Source: Streptomyces sulfonofaciens
GTDB taxonomy: Bacteria > Actinomycetota > Actinomycetes > Streptomycetales > Streptomycetaceae
NCBI RefSeq assembly: GCF_014656295.1
Contig: NZ_BNCD01000002.1
Location: forward strand, 434,001-498,000
DNA length: 64,000 bases
Direction of reading: 5' to 3'
Numbering within the stretch: the first letter of the stretch is position 1; every line of letters begins with the position of its first letter. The notes beneath the pieces are model-generated. The model saw only the letters and a program-made list of their open reading frames with translations. It was not told where the DNA came from and searched no databases. The position numbers and the translations under genes were made by a program. This document shows positions 17,184 to 25,255 of the stretch, piece after piece.

Positions 17184-18038
17184 ATGTTCGCACCCGAGGG
17201 CCCCACCGTCCGTGAGCTCGCCGTCCAGGCGCTGTCGTCGGTCGAGCGCGGCTACGACCTGCTCGCGCCGAAGTTCGACCTGACGCCGTTCCGCACCCCG
17301 GACGCCGTCCTGGACGCCGTGGCGCGTGTGCTGCGCCCGCTCGGCCCCTTCGACCGGGGCCTGGACCTGTGCTGCGGCACCGGCGCCGGCATGGACGTCC
17401 TCGCCCAGGTGTGCCGGCGCAGCATCACCGGCCTCGACATCAGCGCGGGCATGCTCGCCCGGGGCCGCGCCGGCTGGCCGCGCGCCCGGCGCGGCCCCGC
17501 TCCGCAGCCCTGGCCCACGGCGGCCGCGGGTCCCGCCCCGAGTACCGGGCCCGTACAGAGCGTGCGGCCGCTCGCCGCCCCGCGCCCCGCTCGGGGTGCG
17601 GCGCCCACCAGGGCGCGGGTCGGCTGGGTGCGAGCCGACGCCATGGCTCTGCCGTTCGGCGCCGCATTCGACCTGGTGGTCAGCTTCGGTGCCTTCGGGC
17701 ACTTTCTGCCATCCGCGCGACCGGCGCTGTTCACCCAGGTCAAGCGGGTGCTGCGGCCCGGTGGGCGGTTCGTCTTCCCGGTGGTCGCGCCCGCCAGGCC
17801 CGGGAGCCGCGGGTACTGGATGCTGCTCGGGTTCGATATGGCGATGCGGGTGCGCAACGCGGTGTGGCGACCGCCCTTCGTCATGTACTACCGGACCTTC
17901 CCGCCGGGCCGGGTCTGCCGGGAGCTGCGGCAGGCCGGCTTCGGGGTGCGGGTACGCGCGCTGCCGGAGCTGGGCCTGCGGCCCGACGGCAGCCCGCGCT
18001 GTGCGGTGATCGTGGCCACCCTGCCCGACGGCCGCTGA
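17184..18038 (+). CDS. Class I SAM-dependent methyltransferase with a Pro/Ala/Arg-rich insert
   Basis: 284 residues. SAM-binding motif I GLDLCCGTGAGMD near 60-72, acidic post-I GLDISAGMLARGRAG, motif II-like DLVVSFGAFGHF near 165, and LRPGGRFVFPV near 190. Between post-I and the VRADAMALPFG segment is an insert of about 45 residues made almost only of Pro, Ala, Arg and Gly (about 97-142), not seen in typical family members. It is probably a disordered loop, or an in-frame expansion. Substrate unknown; the C-terminal MRVRNAVWRPPFVMYYRTFP could be a membrane-associated or lipid-substrate region. Confidence 0.85.
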   Translation: MFAPEGPTVRELAVQALSSVERGYDLLAPKFDLTPFRTPDAVLDAVARVLRPLGPFDRGLDLCCGTGAGMDVLAQVCRRSITGLDISAGMLARGRAGWPRARRGPAPQPWPTAAAGPAPSTGPVQSVRPLAAPRPARGAAPTRARVGWVRADAMALPFGAAFDLVVSFGAFGHFLPSARPALFTQVKRVLRPGGRFVFPVVAPARPGSRGYWMLLGFDMAMRVRNAVWRPPFVMYYRTFPPGRVCRELRQAGFGVRVRALPELGLRPDGSPRCAVIVATLPDGR

Positions 18039-18101
18039 GCGCCCGTCGAGCGGTCGGTCGCGGGCCGCCGGGCGGGGTGGCCGCATGCGGGCCCCGGCCG
18101 C

Positions 18102-19490
18102 TCAGCCGGCCTCGGCCGTGAGCCCGAGGCCCGTGAACCCCGGGCTGCGGTCGACGGTCTCGAAGAGGCGGTTGGCGGGCCGCGGCAGACCGTAGTGCTC
18201 GCGCAGCGTGCTGCCGGTGTACTCGGTGCGGAACAGCCCACGCCGCTGCAGGATCGGCACCACCTCGTCCACGAACCTCTCCAGCCCGGACGGCAGCACG
18301 GCCGGCATGATGTTGAACCCGTCCGCGGCCCCGCTGTCGTACCAGTGCTCGATGGTGTCGGCGATCTGCTCGGCCGTCCCCGCGAAGGTGCGGTGGCCGC
18401 GCCCGCCGCCGAGTCGTCCGATCAACTGCCGTACCGTCAGCCGTTCCCGCCTGGCCAGTTCCACGACCAGGGTGTAGCGGCTCTTGGCCCCCTCGATCTC
18501 GTCCTCCGCAGGCAGGTCCCCGGGCAGTTCCTCGTCGAGTGCGAGGGCCTCTGGGGGCAGCCGCAGGGTTCTGGCGAGCTGCCGCCGGGCGTACTCGGGC
18601 ACGATCAGCCGGTCGAGCTCGGCGTCCAGCTCCCGGGCCTGTGCCTCGGTGTCCCCGAGCACCGGCACGACACCGGGCAGGATCCTGATGCCGTCCGGAT
18701 CCCGGCCGATCAGCTCGGCGCGCCGCTTCACGTCCTTGTAGAAGGCGATGGCCTCCTCCAGGGTCTGCTGCGCGGTGAACACGGCCTCCGCGTAGCGCGC
18801 GGCGAACTCCCTGCCGTCCTCGCTCGAACCGGCCTGCACCAGCAGCGGGTAGCCCTGCGGGGGGCGCTGGAGGTTCAGCGGTCCGTCGACCCGGAAGAAC
18901 TCACCGCGGTGGCCGATGCGGCGCACCCGGTCGGCCCTGGCGTGCACCCCGCTCTCCTTGTCGGCCACCACCGCGTCATCGGCCCAACTGTCCCACAGCT
19001 TGGTGGAGACCTCGACGAACTCCGCGGCCCGCCGGTAGCGGTCGCGGTGCAGCGGGGTGTCGTCGAGGCCGAAGTTGCGGGCCGCGTCCGCGCCCGCGGT
19101 GGTGACGATGTTCCAGCCCGCCCGGCCGCCGGAGACATGGTCCAGCGAGGCGAACCGGCGGGCCAGGTTGTAGGGGTCGTTGTAGCTGGTGGAGGCGGTG
19201 GCGATCAGGCCGATCCGGCTGGTCGCGCCGGCCAGCGCGGTCAGCAGCAGGGTGGGTTCGAGACGGCTGGACGGCCGGCGCCCCGGGTCCCCCTGGAGGG
19301 CGGGACTGTCCGCGAGGAACAGCGAGTCCAGCTTTCCGCGCTCCGCGGTGCGGGCCAGGTGCTTGTAGTGCTCGACGCCGGGTCCGGTCAGGCGCTCGCT
19401 CTCCGGCAGCCGCCAGGCCGCCTCGTGGTGGCCCGCGGCCATCAGGAACGCGTTGAGGTGCATCGGGGTGCGGTCAGTCCTGCGGGACAT
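18102..19490 (-). CDS. LLM-class FMNH2-dependent monooxygenase (NtaA/SnaA/DszA group)
   Basis: 462 residues, bacterial-luciferase-like TIM barrel. Signature blocks FLMAAGHHEAAWR near the N-terminus, SLFLADSPALQGD, EPTLLLTALAGATSRIGLIA, TASTSYNDPYNLARRFASLD, SGGRAGWNIVTT and VQAGSSEDGREFAA. The class oxidises C-S or C-N bonds with reduced FMN. It is the last gene of the minus-strand operon: it overlaps the ATPase gene by 17 bases, and the flavin reductase that feeds it is the first gene. Desulfonation or sulfide oxidation of an organosulfur compound is inferred. Confidence 0.93.
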   Translation of the reverse strand: MSRRTDRTPMHLNAFLMAAGHHEAAWRLPESERLTGPGVEHYKHLARTAERGKLDSLFLADSPALQGDPGRRPSSRLEPTLLLTALAGATSRIGLIATASTSYNDPYNLARRFASLDHVSGGRAGWNIVTTAGADAARNFGLDDTPLHRDRYRRAAEFVEVSTKLWDSWADDAVVADKESGVHARADRVRRIGHRGEFFRVDGPLNLQRPPQGYPLLVQAGSSEDGREFAARYAEAVFTAQQTLEEAIAFYKDVKRRAELIGRDPDGIRILPGVVPVLGDTEAQARELDAELDRLIVPEYARRQLARTLRLPPEALALDEELPGDLPAEDEIEGAKSRYTLVVELARRERLTVRQLIGRLGGGRGHRTFAGTAEQIADTIEHWYDSGAADGFNIMPAVLPSGLERFVDEVVPILQRRGLFRTEYTGSTLREHYGLPRPANRLFETVDRSPGFTGLGLTAEAG

Positions 19491-20418
19491 GCCGGGTCTT
19501 CTCCTTGTGGGGCCGGGAGGCGGGGCTGACGCCGAGGACCGCGGCGGCCGGCGGCGCGGCCGCCTGCGGGGGTCCGGTCCGCGCGGATGGGGCCTGCGCG
19601 GGTTCGGCGGTGACGCCGAGGGCCTTGAGCAGCGTCTCGCGGTACTCCTCGAAACGGGGGTCGCGCCGGGTCCGGGGTGTGGGCAGGTCGACCGCGAGGT
19701 CGACGGAGATCCGGCCGTCCTCCAGGACCAGTACCCGGTCGGCCAGCTCCACGGCCTCGTCGACGTCGTGGGTGACCAGCAGCACGGCGGGCCGGTGCCG
19801 CTCGTACAGCTCGCGGAGCAGGCCGTGCATCCTGATCCGGGTGAGCGCGTCCAGCGCGCCGAACGGCTCGTCCGCCAGCAGCAGTTCGGGGTCGCGCACC
19901 AGGGCGCGGGCGAGGGCGGCGCGCTGCTGTTCGCCGCCGGACAGCTCGTGCGGCCACGCCTTCTCCCGGCCTTCGAGGCCGACCTCCGCCAGCGCCGCGC
20001 TGCCGCGCTGCCGGGCCTGCCGATCCCGCATGCCGAGGATCACGTTGTCGAGCAGCCGCAGCCAGGGCAGCAACCGGGAGTCCTGGAAGGACAGCGAGAC
20101 ACGCTCCGGAACCACCAGCTCGCCCGAGCCCGCCACCCGGTGGTCCAGCCCGGCCACGGCCCGCAGCAGGGTGGACTTGCCGGAGCCGCTGCGCCCCAGC
20201 AGGGCGATGAACTCACCCGGCGCCAGGGTCAGATCGAGCTCCTTGAGGACCGCCCGGCCGCCGAAGCGCCGCACCAGCCGGGTGGCGCGGACGGCGGGAG
20301 CCGCGGCCCGCCCGCCGGCCACCGGGCCGCGGCTCCCGCCGTCCGCGCCCGGCCGCCCCGCACGGCTCGCGGCGGCGGTGGCCGCGCTCCCGGTCAGCTC
20401 GCCAGTGTGCGACGCCAT
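19474..20418 (-). CDS. ABC transporter ATPase, sulfonate/taurine (SsuB/TauB) type
   Basis: 314 residues. Walker A GRSGSGKST near residue 75, Q-loop LSFQDSRLLPW, signature LSGGEQQRAALARAL, Walker B LLLADEPFGALD and switch His in VLLVTHDVDEA. An Ala/Gly-rich N-terminal extension of about 42 residues and a Pro/Ala-rich tail of about 40 are unusual beside the compact SsuB core. It overlaps the permease gene by 25 bases and the monooxygenase by 17, so translation is coupled. Energises import of the compound used by the monooxygenase. Confidence 0.93.
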   Translation of the reverse strand: MASHTGELTGSAATAAASRAGRPGADGGSRGPVAGGRAAAPAVRATRLVRRFGGRAVLKELDLTLAPGEFIALLGRSGSGKSTLLRAVAGLDHRVAGSGELVVPERVSLSFQDSRLLPWLRLLDNVILGMRDRQARQRGSAALAEVGLEGREKAWPHELSGGEQQRAALARALVRDPELLLADEPFGALDALTRIRMHGLLRELYERHRPAVLLVTHDVDEAVELADRVLVLEDGRISVDLAVDLPTPRTRRDPRFEEYRETLLKALGVTAEPAQAPSARTGPPQAAAPPAAAVLGVSPASRPHKEKTRHVPQD

Positions 20419-21278
20419 GCCAGCACCCTCCCCTCGACCGCGCGGACCAGGGCGTCGGACAGGAAGCCGAAGACGCCGTAGACCACGAGCCCGACGACGA
20501 TCACATCGGTCTGCGCGTACTGCTGGGCCTGGAACATCATGTAGCCGATGCCGCTGGTGGCGTTGATCTGCTCGACCACGATCAGGCCCAGCCAGGACGA
20601 GGTCACCGCGAGCCGCAGGCCGACGAAGAACCCGGGCAGCGACCCGGGTACGACGACCTTGCGCAGGAACTGCCAGCGGTTGAGCTCCAGCGACTCGGCC
20701 AGCTCCACGTGCCGGCTGTCGATGCCCGTCAGCGACGCGTACGTGTTGATGTACATGTTGACCGCGACACCCAGGGCGATGACGGTCACCTTCATCTGCT
20801 CGCCGATGCCCAGCCACAGGATCAGCAGCGGCAGCATGGCCAGGGACGGAATGGCGCGCTTGATCTGCAGCGGCCCGTCGACGAGGTACTCACCGAGCCG
20901 GCTCAGCCCGGCCACCACGGCCAGGGCCACCCCGGTGACCACACCGAAGAACAGCCCGAGCCCGGCGCGCTGCAACGAGATCAGCGCGCTGTCCTGGAGC
21001 CGGCCGTCGGAGACCAGGTCGCCCGCGGTGGACAGCACCGTGCCCGGCCCCGAGAGGATCCGAGGATCGAGCACACCGAGCGCGGAGGCCGCCCACCAGA
21101 CGGCGATCAGCAGCACGGGCCCGAGCAACCGCCCGAACGGCACGCGCCGGCCCGGCCCGAGCCTGCGGCGCACCCGTCGGGCGGTCGGCGGGGACGCGGC
21201 GGCGGACGGCGTGCCGCGCAGGCCGGCGGCGCCGGCGGCGGTCTCGGGGGCCCGGACGTCCGACAGCGTGCCACTCAC
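20394..21278 (-). CDS. ABC transporter permease, SsuC/TauC type
   Basis: 294 residues, about six membrane segments from about residue 50 on, with the binding-protein-dependent transport loop AESLELNRWQFLRKVVVPGS then LPGFFVGLRLAV (EAA motif). The GTG start overlaps the binding-protein stop as GTGA. The N-terminal 45 residues are Ala/Arg-rich and cytoplasmic. Forms the membrane channel of the sulfonate-type importer with the ATPase downstream. Confidence 0.92.
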   Translation of the reverse strand: MSGTLSDVRAPETAAGAAGLRGTPSAAASPPTARRVRRRLGPGRRVPFGRLLGPVLLIAVWWAASALGVLDPRILSGPGTVLSTAGDLVSDGRLQDSALISLQRAGLGLFFGVVTGVALAVVAGLSRLGEYLVDGPLQIKRAIPSLAMLPLLILWLGIGEQMKVTVIALGVAVNMYINTYASLTGIDSRHVELAESLELNRWQFLRKVVVPGSLPGFFVGLRLAVTSSWLGLIVVEQINATSGIGYMMFQAQQYAQTDVIVVGLVVYGVFGFLSDALVRAVEGRVLAWRRTLAS

Positions 21279-22345
21279 GGTGCCTCCCGGTAGCCGGCCG
21301 GTACGGCGCGGGCCGCGAGGCCCTCGAACCGGCGGTCGAAGAGCGGGGACGCTTCCAGCTTCCTGACGAAGCCGCCCGCGGCCATCAGGTCCGCGGTCTG
21401 CTGCTCCCAGGCGATGGCCTTGTCCCAGCTCTGCGGGAACCTCGGTGCGGCGAGCGAGTCCACGATGCGCTTGCCGTCCGCCCTGGTGACGCCCTGGTCC
21501 CTGACGTAGTAGGTGTCGATCCAGGCGTCGGTGTGCTCCCAGGCCCACACCTGCCCCTGGGCCCACAGCGGTACGAAGCGCCGTACGGCGGCGAGCTTGT
21601 CCGGGTCGTCCAGCACCTCGACCGGTGCCCACAGGACGGTGAGCAGGTCCACGACGTCCGTCGTCAGCCGCCGGGCGCCGTCACCGGCGTACTGGTCGAG
21701 GTACTTGGTCAGCGTCGGTTCGTTGAGCGGTGCCACGTCCACCTGGCGGGACTGCAGCGCCGTGAGGAACTGCGTGCTGGGCAGCGGCACCAGTGTCGCG
21801 TCGTCGTAGCTCAGGCCCGCCTCCTTCAGCGCGCGCAGGACGACGACACCCTGTGCCTGGCCCTGGGAGAACGCGATCTTCCGGCCGCGGAAGTCGGCTG
21901 CGCCCCTGATCGCCGAGCCGGGTGCCGTGGCGAACGAGTAGACGGGGACGGTGCGCGTCTGGACGGCCACGATCCTGGTCTGCACCCCGATCGAGGCGGC
22001 CTGGATCGGGGGGATGCCGGCGTTGGCCGCCAGATCGATGGAGTGCGCGCGGAAGCCCTGGATGATGTCGGGGCCTGCGGTCAGGTTCGGCCACTGCGCA
22101 ACGGTGAATCCCAGCTTCCGGCGGAGCCCGGACGCGGCGAGCTGCAACTGCGCGGTGTGGATGGATATGGACAGCCGGGTACCGCGGGAGGGGGCACGGG
22201 TCGGCAGGGCGCCGGTGGGCGCGGGTCTGGTGGCGGCGTCCGAGGGGGCGATACAGCCGCTGAGGCCGAGACCGAGGGCCGTACCGCCGGCCAGCGCGAG
22301 GAGTTGCCTGCGGCCGGCCATGTCAGGCGACGTGCGGTTGGGCAT
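21275..22345 (-). CDS. ABC substrate-binding lipoprotein, SsuA/NMT1-like
   Basis: 356 residues. Lipoprotein signal with GRRQLLALAGGTALGLGLSGC, lipobox Cys near residue 31; the Arg pair also allows Tat export. Periplasmic-binding fold of the aliphatic-sulfonate type: FTVAQWPNLTAGPDIIQGFR, IDLAANAGIPPIQAA, FRGRKIAFSQGQAQG. The ATG at 22345 overlaps the end of the flavin reductase gene; the alternative ATG at 22321 would begin at MAGRRQ. Binds the organosulfur substrate outside the membrane. Confidence 0.9.
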   Translation of the reverse strand: MPNRTSPDMAGRRQLLALAGGTALGLGLSGCIAPSDAATRPAPTGALPTRAPSRGTRLSISIHTAQLQLAASGLRRKLGFTVAQWPNLTAGPDIIQGFRAHSIDLAANAGIPPIQAASIGVQTRIVAVQTRTVPVYSFATAPGSAIRGAADFRGRKIAFSQGQAQGVVVLRALKEAGLSYDDATLVPLPSTQFLTALQSRQVDVAPLNEPTLTKYLDQYAGDGARRLTTDVVDLLTVLWAPVEVLDDPDKLAAVRRFVPLWAQGQVWAWEHTDAWIDTYYVRDQGVTRADGKRIVDSLAAPRFPQSWDKAIAWEQQTADLMAAGGFVRKLEASPLFDRRFEGLAARAVPAGYREAP

Positions 22346-22871
22346 CGCTGATGTCCGTTCGGGTTCGGAGCGAGTGGTAGGCGCCGTCGTGGTAGAGCAG
22401 TGGGTCGCGGTCCGCATCGAGCCAGGAGTCCAGCACCCGGCAGACGACGATGTGGTGGTCACCGGCCGGAATGCGCCGTTCGACGCCAAGGCGCAGCCGG
22501 CCGGCGACCCCGTCGAGCACGGGCTCGCCCGTGGGCAGGCGCCGCCAGCTCGTCGGCTTGGCGAAGCGGTCGATGCCGCTGGTGGCGAAGCGGCGGGCGA
22601 GTGGCTCCTGTTCGGCGCCGAGGAAGTGCACGACGGCCGTTTCCGCGCTCTCGACGTGCGGCCACGAGGAGGCGGTGTCCGCGATCGCGAAGGACACCAG
22701 CGGCGGGGCCGGCGAGAGCGAGGTGAGCGAGGTGGCGGTGAAACCGGCAGGCCCCCGGCCGGCGTCCAGCGTGACCACCACCACCCCCGCGGGGTGACGG
22801 CGGAACGCCTGCCTGAAACGGTCCTGGGCGATACCGGGCGAGGACCCCGGTGGAACGGCGGCCACGGTCAT
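22323..22871 (-). CDS. Flavin reductase-like FMN-binding protein
   Basis: 182 residues, flavin reductase-like split barrel: RQAFRRHPAGVVVVTLD, GFTATSLTSLSPAPPLVSFA, FLGAEQEPLARRFA and HHIVVCRVLD. GGAGG five bases before the ATG. Supplies reduced FMN to the LLM monooxygenase encoded last in the same operon. As first gene it follows a leader of almost 400 bases that carries a Cys-ending peptide. Confidence 0.92.
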   Translation of the reverse strand: MTVAAVPPGSSPGIAQDRFRQAFRRHPAGVVVVTLDAGRGPAGFTATSLTSLSPAPPLVSFAIADTASSWPHVESAETAVVHFLGAEQEPLARRFATSGIDRFAKPTSWRRLPTGEPVLDGVAGRLRLGVERRIPAGDHHIVVCRVLDSWLDADRDPLLYHDGAYHSLRTRTDISDAQPHVA

Positions 22872-23252
22872 GGAACCTCCGGGACGGGGAGAAGGCGGAA
22901 AGGGAGGGGGTGCGGGAGAACGCAAGGCGGCGTCGGGGCAGCGCGACCCGGGCGGCGGGGCGCCGGGGAAGACCAGGACGACGCAGGGCGGCAAGGGACG
23001 GGGGGACAGCGAAGGAGGGGGGAGGGCCGGCACCGGGGGACGGCGCCACCGCAGTGCGCCGGTCCGGCCCGGGTACGGCCGGTGCGCGGCGTCCGCGATG
23101 TGCCGGGCGCTCGGCCGCCCGCAGGGCGAACGGCCTTCGTGGGCCTTCTCGCGGATGCCGCAGGGGTCCCTCACCGGGGGCGGGGGGATCCGCCGTGGCG
23201 GCGGGGCGCCCTCACCGGAGGCGAAGGGACCCGCCGGGGTGTCAGAGCCCGG
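22872..23252 (-). promoter_or_regulatory. Long structured leader of the sulfur operon
   Basis: 381 bases of transcribed leader between the leader-peptide stop and the flavin reductase start, with no gene I can support. It contains an inverted repeat AGGGACCC/GGGTCCCT (23164-23171 with 23225-23232) and two direct copies of CCCTCACCGG (23168 and about 23209), so alternative stems could form just after the peptide. This is the layout of an attenuator; folding was not computed. Confidence 0.35.
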
Positions 23253-23360
23253 TCACGGGCGACAACAAGAGCGGCGCGGACGCATCCGCGCAGGCGCAGC
23301 CACGGGGCCGTGCAGCGCCACCGGGGGCGTGTACGGGGCATTCCGCTGCGAGTTGCTCAT
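23253..23360 (-). CDS. Putative cysteine leader peptide of the sulfonate operon
   Basis: 35 codons from ATG at 23360, beginning MSNSQRNAPYTPPV and ending MRPRRSCCRP followed by TGA; an internal ATG at 23283-23285 would give just the last ten residues. The two adjacent Cys codons are both TGT, a rarely used codon in this genome. Adjacent Cys codons next to a stop, upstream of sulfur-acquisition genes, match the cysteine-attenuation uORFs known from actinobacteria (mycobacterial polycysteine uORFs). Slow decoding when Cys-tRNA is scarce would free the operon. No strong ribosome site is seen. Confidence 0.5.
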   Translation of the reverse strand: MSNSQRNAPYTPPVALHGPVAAPARMRPRRSCCRP

Positions 23361-23613
23361 GAATCCATCTTCGTCGGGGCGGCAGCGGCCGGTCAACAAT
23401 GCAAGTCCCTGAATTAAGTCGGCTCGGTCGCTTCCGCCGGGCTCCGGGGGGCTCCGCCGGCTCCAGTGCTGAGCCTGGTGCCGTGGCTGCGTGGTCCGCT
23501 GCCGCCGCCGTGCGTCCACGGCGCGCGTGTGCCGGAAGCGGGCGGCGGAGGCGCGGCGGACGCCCCGGGCAGGCCGGTCCGGGCCGGCGGGGCCGGTCCG
23601 CCGCCCCTCGCTC
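23361..23613. other. Promoter region of the sulfur operon / 3' flank of ROK gene
   Basis: On the minus strand, the AT-richest stretch here (about 23391-23418; reads CTTAATTCAGGGACTTGCAT on that strand) lies 30-60 bases before the leader-peptide start and is the likely promoter. The rest is GC-rich sequence after the ROK stop with no gene seen. Confidence 0.35.
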
Positions 23614-24882
23614 TCAGGAGGGGGCGCCCAGTGCCAGCGTCGGCCAGGGGCCGAGCGGATCGGCGTACAGGGCGCCGAGCGCCACCGAGGCGCCGGCCAC
23701 CGCAAGCACGGAACCGGTGAAGCTGCTGGGCACGACGGCCCGCGCCGGGTCCTCGCACACCCGGGACCGCTCGGCCACCTCGGCCCGCAGTGCCGCCGTG
23801 CACTCGGGCAGCCGCCCGGTGCCCGGCTCGACGACCACCAGCACCGCAGGGTCGAACATGTCGAGCAGCAGCGCCGCCGCCCGGCCGACCCGCCGCGCCC
23901 GGTCGGCGAAGAGCGCCCGGGCCCGCGGCTCGCCCGCCAGGGCCAGGTCGAGCAGGGCCGGGAAGTCCGGTACGGCCGGCCCCTGCTCCGCCGCGCGCCG
24001 CACCATCGCGGGTTCCGACACCTGAGCCTGCAGGCACTCCGTCGAACCGCAGGTGCAGGGCTCCTGCACCGTGGGGTCCGGGGCCCGGGGCGGGGCGCCC
24101 ACCGGGAGGTGGGCGACGGAGCCCGCCCCTGCGTGCGGGCCGAGGTGGACCGTCCCGGCGGTGGTGAAGGCGGCGTCCACCACGGTGCCGACGAACAGCA
24201 GCACCGCGCTGTCCCGGGTCGAGGGCTCGCCGATCAACTGCTCTGCACGGGCCAGGGCGCGGGCGTGGCTGTCCACGTGCACCGGCAGGCCGGTCGCGCG
24301 GTGCAGCACCTCGCGCGCCGGCACCTCGCGCCAGCCGAGCTGCGGGTGGTCCACGATCGTGCCGGCCGCCGGATCCACCCGGTGGCCGGTGGCCACCCCG
24401 AGGGCGAGCACGGTCCGTCCGGCGGCGTGCCGGGCCACCAGGCGCGGCAGGCGCGCGGCCAGGCCGTGCAGCACGGCACCGGGCTCAGTGCCCCGGTGCG
24501 GCCGGCGTTCCTCGGCCACGATCCGGCCGCGCAGGTCCATCAGCGACAGCGTCACGTGCCGTACGGCGATGTGGGCGCCGGCGACCAGGTGCCGACCGGT
24601 GTCTATCTCCAGCGGGATGTGCGGCCTGCCGAGCCCCCGCGGCCCGGTGGTCTCGCTGCCCTCCCTGATCAGTCCGCGCTCCAGCAGGTGCCCGCAGTGG
24701 CCGGTGACGGAGGCGGGCGAGAGGCCGGTGAGCCGTGCGACGGTGCTGCGGGCCACCGGGCCGTGGTCGAGGATCGCCCCCAGCACCGCGTGCGTACCCG
24801 GCGGGCGGCGGGCGGGTCCTGCGGGGAGGTCGGAGCGGCGGGGTGCGGTGCGGCGGTGGGCGGGCGCCTGGGGTCCGTTCAC
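23614..24882 (-). CDS. ROK-family transcriptional regulator
   Basis: 422 residues. MarR-like winged HTH at about 30-80 (HAVLGAILDHGPVARSTVAR, then LTGLSPASVTGH), then a ROK domain. The ROK zinc motif is present as CTCGSTECLQA, but the ATP-binding DxGGT is not recognisable (LVAGAHIAVRHVTLSL), so it is a regulator rather than a sugar kinase. GTG start with GGAAGG five bases ahead, preferred to a distant upstream ATG. ROK repressors usually respond to sugars. It is minus-strand between the deacetylase and the sulfur operon, so its targets are not obvious. Confidence 0.88.
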   Translation of the reverse strand: MNGPQAPAHRRTAPRRSDLPAGPARRPPGTHAVLGAILDHGPVARSTVARLTGLSPASVTGHCGHLLERGLIREGSETTGPRGLGRPHIPLEIDTGRHLVAGAHIAVRHVTLSLMDLRGRIVAEERRPHRGTEPGAVLHGLAARLPRLVARHAAGRTVLALGVATGHRVDPAAGTIVDHPQLGWREVPAREVLHRATGLPVHVDSHARALARAEQLIGEPSTRDSAVLLFVGTVVDAAFTTAGTVHLGPHAGAGSVAHLPVGAPPRAPDPTVQEPCTCGSTECLQAQVSEPAMVRRAAEQGPAVPDFPALLDLALAGEPRARALFADRARRVGRAAALLLDMFDPAVLVVVEPGTGRLPECTAALRAEVAERSRVCEDPARAVVPSSFTGSVLAVAGASVALGALYADPLGPWPTLALGAPS

Positions 24883-25255
24883 GGGGGCCTTCCGGGGGTG
24901 CGGCAGTGGGCGGGGGCGCCCCGCGGCCCGGTGCCGGGGCTGGACGGAGCGCGTCCGCCGGAGCGGCACCGGGGCTGCCGTGGCCCGGAGAGCCCTTCGC
25001 ACGGGTCCCGTCGGCACGGTCGCCGGGCCGGTGCCGCACCGGCGCTCTGGCGTGGCGCCGTACGGGGCGGGGGCCGCCGTGGGCGCTCAGGGCCGCCGAC
25101 ACGCAGCGGAACACACACGCTTCAGGTCGACGTGACCTCGCACGGTCAGGAGCGCGGATCGCTGCATGGGGCGCAAGGTATCCGCAGCGGCTCGGACCGG
25201 TCAAAGGGCTGCCCGCATCATGGACGGCGGCCCGACCACCGCCGCGGGCACCGGT
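24883..25255. other. Intergenic region, ROK regulator / polysaccharide deacetylase
   Basis: 373 bases between two minus-strand genes. It holds the ROK promoter region near 24890-25200 and the 3' flank of the deacetylase gene. No gene, clear hairpin or operator was recognised. Confidence 0.3.

Noticed and set aside
23405..23420. Shared GAATTAAG(G)TCGG motif here and at 61587 as a common regulatory site
   Set aside because: Only two copies, different orientation with respect to their genes, and short; likely coincidence in the rare AT-rich spots.
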